Shown piece after piece: positions 26,256 to 34,892 of a DNA stretch of 64,000 nt. Under the pieces are notes generated by a model, which was not told the origin of the DNA, did no database searches, and was given only the letters and a program-made list of their open reading frames with translations. Source of the DNA: G11 sp947167445 (GTDB lineage Bacteria; Bacillota; Clostridia; Lachnospirales; Lachnospiraceae); contig CAMVID010000001.1 in the NCBI GenBank assembly GCA_947167445.1, positions 124,001-188,000 of the forward strand. The letters are read 5' to 3'. The position numbers were made by a program, and so were the translations under genes. Numbering within the stretch: the first letter of the stretch is position 1; every line of letters begins with the position of its first letter.

Positions 26256-27548
26256 ATGTTTGCGGACAGAGCGAAAATTATTGTTAAAAGCGGCAAGGGC
26301 GGAGACGGTCATGTCAGCTTTAGAAGAGAAAAATATGTGCCTGACGGCGGCCCTGACGGAGGAGACGGCGGTAATGGCGGCAGTGTAATTTTTGTTGTCG
26401 ACGAGGGATTAAATACCCTGGTTGATTTCAGGCATATCAGAAAGTACGCTGCTGGAAACGGCGAAGAGGGCGGTAAAAAGAATTGTCGTGGTAAAAATGG
26501 CAATGACATTTACATCAAAGTGCCTCAGGGAACCGTAATTAAGGAAGAAAATACAGGCAAAGTCATTGTTGATATGAGCGGTGACTGCCGTGAATATACA
26601 ATTCTCAAAGGCGGAAGAGGAGGTAACGGCAACCAGCATTATGCAACATCAACAATGCAGGCCCCCAAGTATGCACAGCCCGGACAGCCTTCAAGAGAAC
26701 TTAATCTTTTACTTGAGCTTAAATGTATTGCAGATGTAGGCTTGGTCGGTTTTCCCAATGTGGGAAAATCCACATTACTCTCCAGAGTAAGCAATGCCAG
26801 ACCCAAAATTGCAAATTATCATTTTACAACCCTTAATCCCAATCTTGGTGTAGTCGACCTTGAAGGAAGCCACGGCTTTGTAATGGCTGATATTCCGGGA
26901 CTTATTGAAGGAGCCAGTGAAGGAATAGGTCTGGGGCATGAATTCTTAAGACATATCGAAAGAACAAGAGTCCTTGTGCATCTGGTTGATGCCGCAGGTT
27001 CCGAAGGTCGAGATCCAATAGAAGACATTAAAGCTATTAATAATGAGCTCTATGCCTATTCTCCTGAAATTGCTTCAAGACCCCAGATTATTGCAGCCAA
27101 TAAGCTTGATCTGATGCCTAAGGAAGAAGCAGATGAAATAACGGCAAAGCTTCGGGCTGAGTTTGATAAGGACGGAATAGAAGTTTTTCCTATTTCTGCA
27201 GCCACCGGAAGCGGTGTAAAAGAACTTTTGTACGCTGTAGACAAGCTCCTTTCAACCATGCCAAGAGAGACCGTGGTATTTGAGCAGGAATACTTCCCCG
27301 AAGAAGAACTGCTGCTCAATGACGATCCTTATACTGTGACATACGACTCTGAAGAAGATGAATATGTCATTGAAGGACCCAAGATTGAAAAGATGCTTGG
27401 CTATACCAATCTGGAGAGTGAGAAGGGCTTTGCATTTTTCCAGAAATTCCTTAAGGAATCAGGAATTTTGGAAGAACTTGAGAAACTTGGAATTGAGGAA
27501 GGAGACACCGTAAGGATGTACGGTCACTCCTTTGATTATTACAAATAA
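26256..27548 (+). CDS. obgE: GTPase Obg/CgtA
   Basis: Essential GTPase in 50S assembly and stress signalling. The glycine-rich Obg fold (about residues 1-158, many GGxGG runs) is followed by the G domain with GFPNVGKST, DIPGLIEG and NKLDLM, and a C-terminal OCT domain (about 345-430, ending HSFDYYK), found in Gram-positive Obg. 430 aa. A GTG at 26247 lies inside the ribosome-binding site GAGGTG; the ATG at 26256 is correct. Next to r-protein genes, as usual. Confidence 0.96.
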   Translation: MFADRAKIIVKSGKGGDGHVSFRREKYVPDGGPDGGDGGNGGSVIFVVDEGLNTLVDFRHIRKYAAGNGEEGGKKNCRGKNGNDIYIKVPQGTVIKEENTGKVIVDMSGDCREYTILKGGRGGNGNQHYATSTMQAPKYAQPGQPSRELNLLLELKCIADVGLVGFPNVGKSTLLSRVSNARPKIANYHFTTLNPNLGVVDLEGSHGFVMADIPGLIEGASEGIGLGHEFLRHIERTRVLVHLVDAAGSEGRDPIEDIKAINNELYAYSPEIASRPQIIAANKLDLMPKEEADEITAKLRAEFDKDGIEVFPISAATGSGVKELLYAVDKLLSTMPRETVVFEQEYFPEEELLLNDDPYTVTYDSEEDEYVIEGPKIEKMLGYTNLESEKGFAFFQKFLKESGILEELEKLGIEEGDTVRMYGHSFDYYK

Positions 27549-27558
27549 GAGGTGTATT

Positions 27559-27852
27559 ATGGATTTAACCAGTAAACAAAGAGCATATTTAAAAAGCCTT
27601 GCTTCGGTTTTGGAGCCCGTTTTTCAGATTGGTAAAAGCTCACTTTCTCCCGAGGTGACCGATGCCATAAATGAGGCCTTCAATACCAAGGAACTTATTA
27701 AGATAAATGTTCTTAAAAACTGTGCGGATGAACCTAAGGATATTTCGTATATTCTTGCTGAGCGCACTCATTCTACAGTTGTTCAGGTTATCGGTAGAAA
27801 AATTGTCCTTTATAAAGAGAATAAAGACAACAAAAAGATTGAATTACCATAG
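27559..27852 (+). CDS. yhbY: YhbY-family CRM-domain RNA-binding protein
   Basis: Small (97 aa) CRM-domain protein that associates with pre-50S particles. Family features: LTSKQRAYLKSLA, an FQIGKSSLSPEV loop (GxxG-like) and a C-terminal VQVIGRKIVLYKEN. Start ATG at 27559, with AGAGGTG upstream; an earlier in-frame TTG lies inside obgE and is rejected. It belongs to the obgE-yhbY-nadD-yqeK-rsfS block. Confidence 0.93.
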   Translation: MDLTSKQRAYLKSLASVLEPVFQIGKSSLSPEVTDAINEAFNTKELIKINVLKNCADEPKDISYILAERTHSTVVQVIGRKIVLYKENKDNKKIELP

Positions 27853-27860
27853 GGTGTGTA

Positions 27861-28460
27861 ATGAAGAAAATCGGCATTTTGGGCGGAACATTCAGCCCCA
27901 TTCACTTGGGTCATGTTAAGATAGCACTGGCTGCTTATGAACAGTTTGGTCTTGATGAGGTTTTGTTTATTCCTTCAGGTATCTCTTACATGAAAAGGAA
28001 TATGGATATTCTTGATTCTTCTGTTCGTTGTGAACTTACAGCAATTGCAATCAAGGATTATCCCTTCTTTAAACTTGACACCATTGAGGTTGACAGAAGC
28101 GGTAATTCATACACTTATGAAACCCTTCAGGAATTAAAGATGCGAGAAATAGCCGATTACTATTTTATAGCCGGCGCCGATACACTTTTTTCTATTGAAA
28201 AATGGAAGGAACCGGGGCTTATATTTTCCAATTGCGTTTTACTTATTGCCAAGAGATTCGAATATGACGATGAGTCTATTGCCAAAAAGATAGAAGAGCT
28301 TAAAAACAGATATCAATGTGATATTCGTATTATCAATATGCCTTTCATAGATATTTCATCCACAGAAATCAGAAACAGAATTATAAATAAAGAAAACATC
28401 CATGAACTGGTATCTCCCGAGATGGAAGAATATATAAAAGAAAAGGGGATTTATTTGTAG
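27861..28460 (+). CDS. nadD: Nicotinate-nucleotide adenylyltransferase
   Basis: Adenylates nicotinate mononucleotide in NAD synthesis. Nucleotidyltransferase signature GGTFSPIHLGH (with HxGH) at the N-terminus and SSTEIRNRI (ISSTxIR motif) at about residue 172. 199 aa. Eight bases after yhbY and directly abutting yqeK. Confidence 0.95.
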   Translation: MKKIGILGGTFSPIHLGHVKIALAAYEQFGLDEVLFIPSGISYMKRNMDILDSSVRCELTAIAIKDYPFFKLDTIEVDRSGNSYTYETLQELKMREIADYYFIAGADTLFSIEKWKEPGLIFSNCVLLIAKRFEYDDESIAKKIEELKNRYQCDIRIINMPFIDISSTEIRNRIINKENIHELVSPEMEEYIKEKGIYL

Positions 28461-29060
28461 ATGCCAAAAACATTGGAGCCCAAAAAGATCAGAAATAAAC
28501 TTGAAAAGGTTTTGGACCGAAAAAGGTATGAGCATACCCTTGGAGTGGCCTATACTGCCATGAATCTGGCCTCATTATACGGCGCAGATATTAAGAAGGC
28601 AGAGATAGCAGGCCTTTTGCATGACTGTGCCAAAGGGATGAGCAATGATGAGCTTTTGGAATTCTGTAAGAAATATAATATAACCGTTACCGAATTTGAG
28701 AAGAAGAATCCATTTTTGCTCCATTCAAAAGTCGGAAGCTTTATAGCCGCATCCAAATATGACATTAAGGATGACGATATTCTTAATGCCATCCTGAATC
28801 ACACTACCGGAAGGCCGTCAATGAGTCTTTTGGAAAAGATAATATTTATTGCGGACTATATAGAGCCAAACAGGAAAACGATTCCGGGCCTTGACGAATC
28901 AAGAAAACTGGCCTTTTCGGATCTTGATAAAGCCTTGCTGTTTATTTTGGAAAACGTTCTGAAGTATCTTGAAAGCACCGGTTCAGAAATAGACGAGAAA
29001 ACCAATATTACATATAATTTTTACAAAAAAGAAGCGGAGGAACTTAATGGAAACAATTGA
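28461..29060 (+). CDS. yqeK: HD-domain hydrolase YqeK (predicted Ap4A hydrolase)
   Basis: HD-superfamily metal-dependent phosphohydrolase; YqeK proteins cleave diadenosine tetraphosphate symmetrically. Ligand pattern: RYEHTLGVA, LLHDCAKG, LLHSKVG and ILNHTTGRPSMS. 199 aa. It starts immediately after the nadD stop and overlaps rsfS by 14 bases, the usual nadD-yqeK-rsfS arrangement in Firmicutes. Confidence 0.93.
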   Translation: MPKTLEPKKIRNKLEKVLDRKRYEHTLGVAYTAMNLASLYGADIKKAEIAGLLHDCAKGMSNDELLEFCKKYNITVTEFEKKNPFLLHSKVGSFIAASKYDIKDDDILNAILNHTTGRPSMSLLEKIIFIADYIEPNRKTIPGLDESRKLAFSDLDKALLFILENVLKYLESTGSEIDEKTNITYNFYKKEAEELNGNN

Positions 29061-29388
29061 ATATGTTAAATGTGCGGTAAACGCTCTTTCCGACAAAAAA
29101 GGAGAGAAAATCACCGTTATCGATATTTCCGAAGTTTCAAGCATTGCAGATTACTTTATAATTGCAAACGGCGATAACATAAATCAGGTTAAAGCCATGT
29201 GCGATGAGACCGAAGAGAAACTTGCAAAGATGGGTATTAAAGGTGGCGTGGTTGAAGGTTATAATAACGCCGGATGGATTCTGATGGACTATAAGGATTT
29301 TGTTATACATATATTTGATTCAGAAACCAGAGCAATGTATGATTTGGAAAGAATATGGAGTGACGGTAAAAAGGTGGAGCTGGCTTAA
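29047..29388 (+). CDS. rsfS: Ribosomal silencing factor RsfS
   Basis: Binds L14 on free 50S subunits and blocks subunit joining during slow growth. Family pattern: ISEVSSIADYFIIANG, AGWILMDYKDFVIHIF and YDLERIW near the end. 113 aa. GGAGG precedes the ATG. The stop codon lies in the loop of the following terminator hairpin. Confidence 0.95.
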   Translation: METIEYVKCAVNALSDKKGEKITVIDISEVSSIADYFIIANGDNINQVKAMCDETEEKLAKMGIKGGVVEGYNNAGWILMDYKDFVIHIFDSETRAMYDLERIWSDGKKVELA

Positions 29389-29402
29389 GCCCCACCTTTT
29401 TT
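29368..29402 (+). terminator. Rho-independent terminator of the rsfS operon
   Basis: Stem AAAAAGGTGG (29368-29377) with CCACCTTTTT (29392-29401), ending in six T. The left arm is coding sequence of rsfS. Confidence 0.85.
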
Positions 29403-29456
29403 GATATAGTTCAGCCAAGAAATACCGATAAAGTATAAAAACAATACCATTTCCGT

Positions 29457-29485
29457 TTGACTTTATGAAGTTAAACTAGTAAAAT
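29457..29485 (+). promoter_or_regulatory. Predicted liv operon promoter
   Basis: TTGACT (29457-29462), 17-base spacer, TAAAAT (29480-29485), about 35 bases before the livJ start. No CodY-like or other operator was recognised with confidence. Confidence 0.65.
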
Positions 29486-29520
29486 ATATGTTAATTTTGG
29501 ACTATATGGAGGAAAAAATT

Positions 29521-30675
29521 ATGAAAAAATTAGTTAGCTTATTAATGGCACTGACAATGGTTGCTGTTATGATGGTTGGCTGTGGTTCTTCTGCAGGCAC
29601 TGCATCAGGAGAGGCAACATATAAGATTGGTGCAACAGGACCTATCAGCGGCGATGCAGCATTATACGGAATCGCTGTTAAGAACGGTATGGAGATTGCA
29701 ATCAATGAGATCAACGAAGCAGGCGGAGTAAACGGTGCAAAGTTTGAACTCAATTTCCAGGATGATGAGTGTGACGCCGAGAAAGCAGTAAACGGTTATA
29801 ACACACTTAAGGACTGGGGCATGCAGGTGTTCATCGGCACAGTTACCAGTGGTGCTTGTATTGCAGTAGCATCAAACACCTACGAAGACAATATGTTCCA
29901 GATTACACCTTCAGGTTCTGATCCCAAGTGTATCGAGAATCCCAACGCTTTCCAGGTATGTTTTGCAGATCCTTCCCAGGGTAAAAAGTCTGCTGAATAC
30001 ATCGGTAACAAGAAACTTGCTGAGAAGGTTGCTGTTATCTATGACAGCTCATCCAGCTATTCATCAGGTATTTATGCAAGTTTTGCTGCTGAAGCTCCAA
30101 ATCAGGGGTTCGATATTGTGGCAGCTGAAGCTTTTACCTCAGATTCCAAGTCTGATTTCTCTGTTCAGCTTCAGAAGGCTTATGACGAAGGCGCAGAGCT
30201 TGTATTCCTTCCCATTTATTATTCAGAGGCATCTTTAATCCTTACACAGGCTAATCAGATGGGTTATGATCCCATTTTCTTCGGTGTAGACGGTATGGAC
30301 GGTATTCTTGGTGTTACCAACTTTGATACATCCCTTGCTGAAGATGTTATGCTTTTAACACCCTTCGCAGCAGATTCTACAGATGAAGCAACCGTTCACT
30401 TTGTAAATGCATATAAGGAGAAATACGGTGAAGTTCCCATGCAGTTTGCTGCAGACGGATATGACGCTGTATACGCTGTTAAGGAAGCTCTTGAAAAGGG
30501 CGGATGTGAGCCTTCAATGAGCGCAAGCGAACTTTGCGATAAGCTTGTAACAGCTATTACTCAGGTTAAGATTACCGGTGTTACCGGTGAGCTTTCATGG
30601 GATGCAAGCGGAGAGTCAAACCGTGATCCCAAGGCTGTTATCATCAAAAACGGTGCTTACGTTCTTTTCGAATAA
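29521..30675 (+). CDS. livJ: Branched-chain amino-acid ABC transporter, substrate-binding lipoprotein
   Basis: Extracellular receptor of the liv importer. A lipoprotein signal (lysine-rich start, hydrophobic core, VGC with Cys21) anchors it; the periplasmic-binding-protein type I fold follows, with IGATGPISGDAALYG near the start of the mature part. 384 aa. GGAGG (29508-29512) fixes the ATG at 29521; an upstream in-frame ATG at 29488 is before the ribosome-binding site. Codon choice looks richer in abundant codons than its neighbours, fitting high expression. The specific amino-acid ligand is not shown. Confidence 0.94.
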   Translation: MKKLVSLLMALTMVAVMMVGCGSSAGTASGEATYKIGATGPISGDAALYGIAVKNGMEIAINEINEAGGVNGAKFELNFQDDECDAEKAVNGYNTLKDWGMQVFIGTVTSGACIAVASNTYEDNMFQITPSGSDPKCIENPNAFQVCFADPSQGKKSAEYIGNKKLAEKVAVIYDSSSSYSSGIYASFAAEAPNQGFDIVAAEAFTSDSKSDFSVQLQKAYDEGAELVFLPIYYSEASLILTQANQMGYDPIFFGVDGMDGILGVTNFDTSLAEDVMLLTPFAADSTDEATVHFVNAYKEKYGEVPMQFAADGYDAVYAVKEALEKGGCEPSMSASELCDKLVTAITQVKITGVTGELSWDASGESNRDPKAVIIKNGAYVLFE

Positions 30676-30711
30676 CACATAAACTTCAATATTGCATTTT
30701 TAAGTCAGGTT

Positions 30712-30735
30712 TGCGTAGTGTCGCAGGCCTGACTT
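30712..30735 (+). other. Intercistronic hairpin between livJ and livH
   Basis: AAGTCAGG (30712-30719) pairs with CCTGACTT (30728-30735), and the inner TTTGCG / CGCAGG segments can continue the stem with two G-U pairs. No T tract follows, so it looks more like an mRNA-stabilising or partial-termination structure that lets livJ outproduce the rest. Confidence 0.55.
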
Positions 30736-30781
30736 ATGTGTTATTATAGTATTGTTGTAAAAATGTTTAAGGAGATTATTT

Positions 30782-31669
30782 ATGAGCTTTTTATCCTATC
30801 TAATCAAGGGAATAAGTCTCGGAAGTGTGTATGCCATAATTGCTCTTGGATACACTATGGTTTACGGAATTGCCAAAATGCTTAACTTTGCTCATGGTGA
30901 CGTAATTATGGTAGGTGCTTATTCAGTATTTATCATGTCCACCAGTTTAGGTTTGTCTCCATTCTTTGGAGTCCTTACCAGCATAGTTGTATGTACTGCA
31001 CTTGGCCTTACCATTGAAAGAGTGGCCTATAAGCCACTTCGTGGAGCTGCCTCACCTTTGGCTGTACTTATTACGGCAATTGGCGTCAGCTATCTTTTGC
31101 AGAATATTGCATTATTGGTTTTCGGTGCCAACACAATATCCTTTACATCAGTAATTAACATTTCTCCAATCACCTTCGGAAGCAATAATGAACTTACAAT
31201 AAGCGGCGAAACAATTGTTACGATTATTGCAGGAATTATTATAATGGTCGGTCTTACTTTGTTCGTTAACAAAACCAAAATGGGACACGCCATGAGAGCT
31301 GTATCCGAGGACAAGGGAGCTGCATCCTTAATGGGAATCAATGTAAATGCCACAATTGCACTTACATTTGCCATCGGTTCAGCTTTGGCCGCCATTGCAG
31401 GTGTGCTTCTTTGTTCTGCATATCCCACATTAAATCCCTATACAGGCGCCATGCCCGGTATCAAGGCTTTCGTTGCGGCTGTATTCGGTGGAATAGGTTC
31501 CATTCCCGGAGCCATGATTGGCGGAGTTTTACTTGGAATAATTGAAGTTTTCGGTAAAGCCTATATATCTTCACAGATGGCAGATGCCATTGTTTTTGCC
31601 GTGCTGATAATAGTTTTACTGGTTAAACCCACAGGAATACTTGGAAAGAACATTCAGGAGAAAGTGTGA
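30782..31669 (+). CDS. livH: Branched-chain amino-acid ABC transporter permease LivH
   Basis: One of two inner-membrane permeases. About eight hydrophobic segments; family start GISLGSVYAIIALGYTMVYG and FAHGDVIM at about residues 36-43. 295 aa. AAGGAG lies 6 bases before the ATG. It overlaps the livM start by one base (TGATG). Confidence 0.95.
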   Translation: MSFLSYLIKGISLGSVYAIIALGYTMVYGIAKMLNFAHGDVIMVGAYSVFIMSTSLGLSPFFGVLTSIVVCTALGLTIERVAYKPLRGAASPLAVLITAIGVSYLLQNIALLVFGANTISFTSVINISPITFGSNNELTISGETIVTIIAGIIIMVGLTLFVNKTKMGHAMRAVSEDKGAASLMGINVNATIALTFAIGSALAAIAGVLLCSAYPTLNPYTGAMPGIKAFVAAVFGGIGSIPGAMIGGVLLGIIEVFGKAYISSQMADAIVFAVLIIVLLVKPTGILGKNIQEKV

Positions 31670-32739
31670 TGAAGAAATTGCTTAAAGATAAAAACTTCAA
31701 AAATAACCTCATCACATACGGCATTGTGATAGTTTCCTTTGTGGTAATATCCATAATTAAGGGAACAGGTAATCTTTCAAGCCTGTTTACAGGTCTTCTT
31801 GTACCTCTTTGTTCCTATATTATTCTTGCAGTTTCATTAAACCTGGTGGTTGGAATATCAGGTGAACTGAGTCTCGGCCACGCGGGATTTATGTGTGTCG
31901 GCGCATTTTCAAGCGCATTGTTTTCAAAATGTGTTGTGGGCACAATGCCTGATGGAATCAGATTTTTGCTTGCACTGATAATTGGTTCCGTTTTGGCCGG
32001 AATTATCGGAGTTTTGATCGGAATTCCTGTATTAAGGCTTAAGGGCGACTATCTTGCAATAGTCACTCTTGCTTTTGGTGAGATTATCAAGAACATTATT
32101 AACGTAATTTACATTGGAAGAGATTCAAAGGGCTTTCATTTCAGTATGACAAGCGAAATGGATTTAAATCTTGAAGCAGGAGGAGAAACCCTTATTAACG
32201 GTGCTCAGGGAATAACCGGTACACCTAAGGATTCTTCTTTCTTAATCGGATTTATCCTTGTAATGATTACTTTGTTTGTTGTACTTAACCTTATAAACAG
32301 CAGAGACGGAAGAGCAATAATGGCAATAAGAGATAATCGTATAGCTGCAGAATCCATTGGTATCAACATTACCAAGTATAAACTTCTCGCCTTTACGGTT
32401 TCCTCTGTTTTGGCCGGTGCTGCCGGAGTTTTATATTCCCATAACTTAAATAACCTTCAGGCTACCAGCAAGAACTTCGGATACAACATGTCCATCATGT
32501 TCCTTGTATTTGTAGTTCTTGGAGGAATCGGAAATATAAGAGGGTCTATTATTGCAGCGGTTCTTCTGACACTTCTTCCTGAGCTTTTAAGGGGATTAAA
32601 CGCATACAGAATGCTTATTTATGCCATAGTTCTTATTGCAATTATGCTCTTTAACTGGGCCCCCGGAGCTTTGGCTTTCAGAGAGAAGTATTCCATCAAG
32701 AACTGGCTTTCCAAGAAAACCGGAAAGGAGGAGATTTAA
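31669..32739 (+). CDS. livM: Branched-chain amino-acid ABC transporter permease LivM
   Basis: Second permease subunit, 356 aa, with about ten hydrophobic segments. LivM hallmarks are GISGELSLGHAGFMCVGA and the C-terminal half GGIGNIRGSI. GTG at 31666 is an alternative start directly before the ATG; AGGAG at 31656-31660 suits the ATG. Confidence 0.95.
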   Translation: MKKLLKDKNFKNNLITYGIVIVSFVVISIIKGTGNLSSLFTGLLVPLCSYIILAVSLNLVVGISGELSLGHAGFMCVGAFSSALFSKCVVGTMPDGIRFLLALIIGSVLAGIIGVLIGIPVLRLKGDYLAIVTLAFGEIIKNIINVIYIGRDSKGFHFSMTSEMDLNLEAGGETLINGAQGITGTPKDSSFLIGFILVMITLFVVLNLINSRDGRAIMAIRDNRIAAESIGINITKYKLLAFTVSSVLAGAAGVLYSHNLNNLQATSKNFGYNMSIMFLVFVVLGGIGNIRGSIIAAVLLTLLPELLRGLNAYRMLIYAIVLIAIMLFNWAPGALAFREKYSIKNWLSKKTGKEEI

Positions 32740-32741
32740 TT

Positions 32742-33503
32742 ATGGCATTGCTTGAAGCCAAAAACTTATCAATCTCCTTCGGCGGTTTAAGAGCCGTTGA
32801 TGAGTTTAACATTTCAATTGAAAAAGGACAGTTATATGGTCTTATCGGCCCCAATGGTGCCGGCAAAACCACCGTATTCAACCTTCTTACCGGCGTATAT
32901 AAGCCCAACGAGGGCATTGTAACCTTAAATGGAGTTGATATTACGGCCAAGAAGACCATTGATCTTAACAAGGCAGGTATCGCAAGAACCTTCCAGAACA
33001 TCCGCTTATTTAAGGATTTAACGGTTCTTGATAATGTTAAGGCTGCTTTACACAATCATTACGTTTATTCCACTTTTGACGGTATTTTCAGAACTCCTAA
33101 ATTCAGAAAATGTGAGAAAGCAATGAATGAGAGAGCAATGGAGCTTTTGAAGGTTTTTGACCTGGATGAAAAAGCCGATATCCTTGCGTCTAATCTGCCC
33201 TATGGTAAACAGCGTAAGTTAGAGATTGCAAGAGCTTTGGCTACAGAGCCAAAGATTCTTCTCCTTGATGAGCCTGCGGCAGGCATGAATCCCAATGAAA
33301 CTCTGGAATTGATGGAAACCATCAGATTTATCAGGGATAAATTTGACATGACCATCCTTCTGATTGAACATGATATGAAGCTTGTATCCGGTATTTGTGA
33401 AGAGCTGACAGTTTTGAATTTCGGTAGAATTCTCACCAAGGGAAAGACGTCTGAAGTGCTTAACAATCCGGAAGTAATCAAAGCTTATTTGGGAGACGAA
33501 TAG
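32742..33503 (+). CDS. livG: Branched-chain amino-acid ABC transporter ATPase LivG
   Basis: Cytoplasmic ATPase subunit. Walker A GPNGAGKTTVFNLL at about residues 37-50, signature region LPYGKQRKLEIARAL (LPYGxQ in place of LSGGQ, typical of LivG), Walker B ILLLDEPAAGMN and the switch histidine in LLIEHDM. 253 aa, one base before livF. Confidence 0.96.
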   Translation: MALLEAKNLSISFGGLRAVDEFNISIEKGQLYGLIGPNGAGKTTVFNLLTGVYKPNEGIVTLNGVDITAKKTIDLNKAGIARTFQNIRLFKDLTVLDNVKAALHNHYVYSTFDGIFRTPKFRKCEKAMNERAMELLKVFDLDEKADILASNLPYGKQRKLEIARALATEPKILLLDEPAAGMNPNETLELMETIRFIRDKFDMTILLIEHDMKLVSGICEELTVLNFGRILTKGKTSEVLNNPEVIKAYLGDE

Positions 33504-33504
33504 T

Positions 33505-34215
33505 ATGGCTATGTTGGAAGTAAGGGATCTTAATGTATATTACGGAATGATCCAGGCAATAAAAGGAATATCGTTTGATGTAAACAAAGGTGAAATCATT
33601 GCTCTTATCGGTGCTAACGGTGCCGGTAAAACAACGATTCTTCACACAATCTCCGGATTGATTGCTCCTAAATCCGGCACAATTACATTTGAAGGAAAAT
33701 CTATAGAGAATTGTCCCGCCCATAAAATTGTCAGCATGGGCATGGCTCATGTTCCCGAAGGAAGAAGAGTGTTCGCAGAACTTTCTGTTTTACAGAATCT
33801 TAGACTCGGAGCCTATACAAGAAAAGATAAAATTGAAATAGAAGAGACTCTTCAGAACGTATATGAAAGATTTCCGAGACTTGAGGAAAGAAAGAATCAG
33901 ATGGCAGGAACCTTATCAGGCGGTGAGCAGCAGATGTTAGCCATGGGACGAGCTTTGATGTCACATCCTTCTCTTATAATTATGGATGAGCCTTCAATGG
34001 GTCTTTCGCCTATTTTTGTAAATGAGATTTTTGATATAATTAAAGAGGTTAGTAATTCCGGCACCACCGTTTTGCTTGTTGAGCAAAATGCCAAGAAAGC
34101 TCTTTCAATAGCTGACAGAGCTTATGTTCTCGAAACAGGAAGAATCGTTCTTGACGGAGATGCAAAGGATTTGCTTAATAACGATTCAATCAAAAAAGCT
34201 TATTTGGGAGAATAA
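33505..34215 (+). CDS. livF: Branched-chain amino-acid ABC transporter ATPase LivF
   Basis: Second ATPase, 236 aa. Walker A GANGAGKTTILHTI, signature LSGGEQQMLAMGRAL, Walker B LIIMDEPSMGLSP and LLVEQN. It completes the LivJHMGF set, so this operon encodes a whole importer. Followed after 3 bases by a cytidylate-kinase-like gene. Confidence 0.96.
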   Translation: MAMLEVRDLNVYYGMIQAIKGISFDVNKGEIIALIGANGAGKTTILHTISGLIAPKSGTITFEGKSIENCPAHKIVSMGMAHVPEGRRVFAELSVLQNLRLGAYTRKDKIEIEETLQNVYERFPRLEERKNQMAGTLSGGEQQMLAMGRALMSHPSLIIMDEPSMGLSPIFVNEIFDIIKEVSNSGTTVLLVEQNAKKALSIADRAYVLETGRIVLDGDAKDLLNNDSIKKAYLGE

Positions 34216-34218
34216 CCT

Positions 34219-34851
34219 ATGGACAAACATGTAGTAATTACCATAGCAAGACAGTACGGTTCAGGCGGTAAAACAATAGGTGAAATGCTTGCAGCCAAAC
34301 TTGGAATTGAATACTATGACAAGGATTTGATTTATCTTGCCAGCGAAGAAAGCGGTATTAACGCAGATCTCTTTATGAAGGCTGATGAGAAGATTAAAAA
34401 CAGTGCTCTTTTCAGAGCCATCTCCAAGGTTAAGCCCTATAACGGAGAGCTTATAACCCCTGATTCCGATGATTTTACATCAGCAGACAATTTGTTTAAC
34501 TACCAGGCCAAAATCATTAAGGAACTGGCAAGTGAAAACAGCTGTGTTATTATCGGAAGATGTGCTGATTATGTATTGAGAGATTTTGATAACGTTCTGT
34601 CTGTATTCGTACATGCGCCCAAAGACTTCTGTTTGAAGAAGGCTGCCGAGAAACACAGTATGTCAGAATCCGACCTTGAAAAGTTCATTGCAAAAACGGA
34701 CAAGGGTCGAGCTGAGTATTACAAGTATCATACCGGAAGAGAATGGACAGATGCCAGAAACTATGATTTGTGTCTGGACAGTTCCAAGCTTGGATTTGAA
34801 AGATGCGTGGATGAAATAATCGCATATATGAATGTAAGATTTAACAGCTAG
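34219..34851 (+). CDS. Cytidylate-kinase-like family protein (paralogue 2)
   Basis: A 210-aa relative of the gene at 24479. The N-terminal phosphate loop ITIARQYGSGGKTIG contains GGKT and so is closer to a working P-loop than paralogue 1. IEYYDKDLIYLAS, VIIGRCADYVL and KGRAEYYKYHTGREW are shared family blocks. It is the last gene of the liv transcript, 3 bases after livF, with GGGAG 8 bases upstream. Family proteins are annotated as cytidylate-kinase-like with unknown substrates. Not the housekeeping Cmk. Confidence 0.82.
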   Translation: MDKHVVITIARQYGSGGKTIGEMLAAKLGIEYYDKDLIYLASEESGINADLFMKADEKIKNSALFRAISKVKPYNGELITPDSDDFTSADNLFNYQAKIIKELASENSCVIIGRCADYVLRDFDNVLSVFVHAPKDFCLKKAAEKHSMSESDLEKFIAKTDKGRAEYYKYHTGREWTDARNYDLCLDSSKLGFERCVDEIIAYMNVRFNS

Positions 34852-34859
34852 ATATAAAA

Positions 34860-34886
34860 AAGGCGCTTTCGTAATGAAAGCGCCTT
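34860..34886. terminator. Bidirectional terminator between the liv operon and lexA
   Basis: Perfect 11-bp stem AAGGCGCTTTC (34860-34870) with GAAAGCGCCTT (34876-34886), loop GTAAT. The A-run to the left gives a strong U tract for minus-strand lexA transcripts; on the plus strand the tail (AATTGTTT) is weaker. Confidence 0.85.
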
Positions 34887-34892
34887 AATTGT

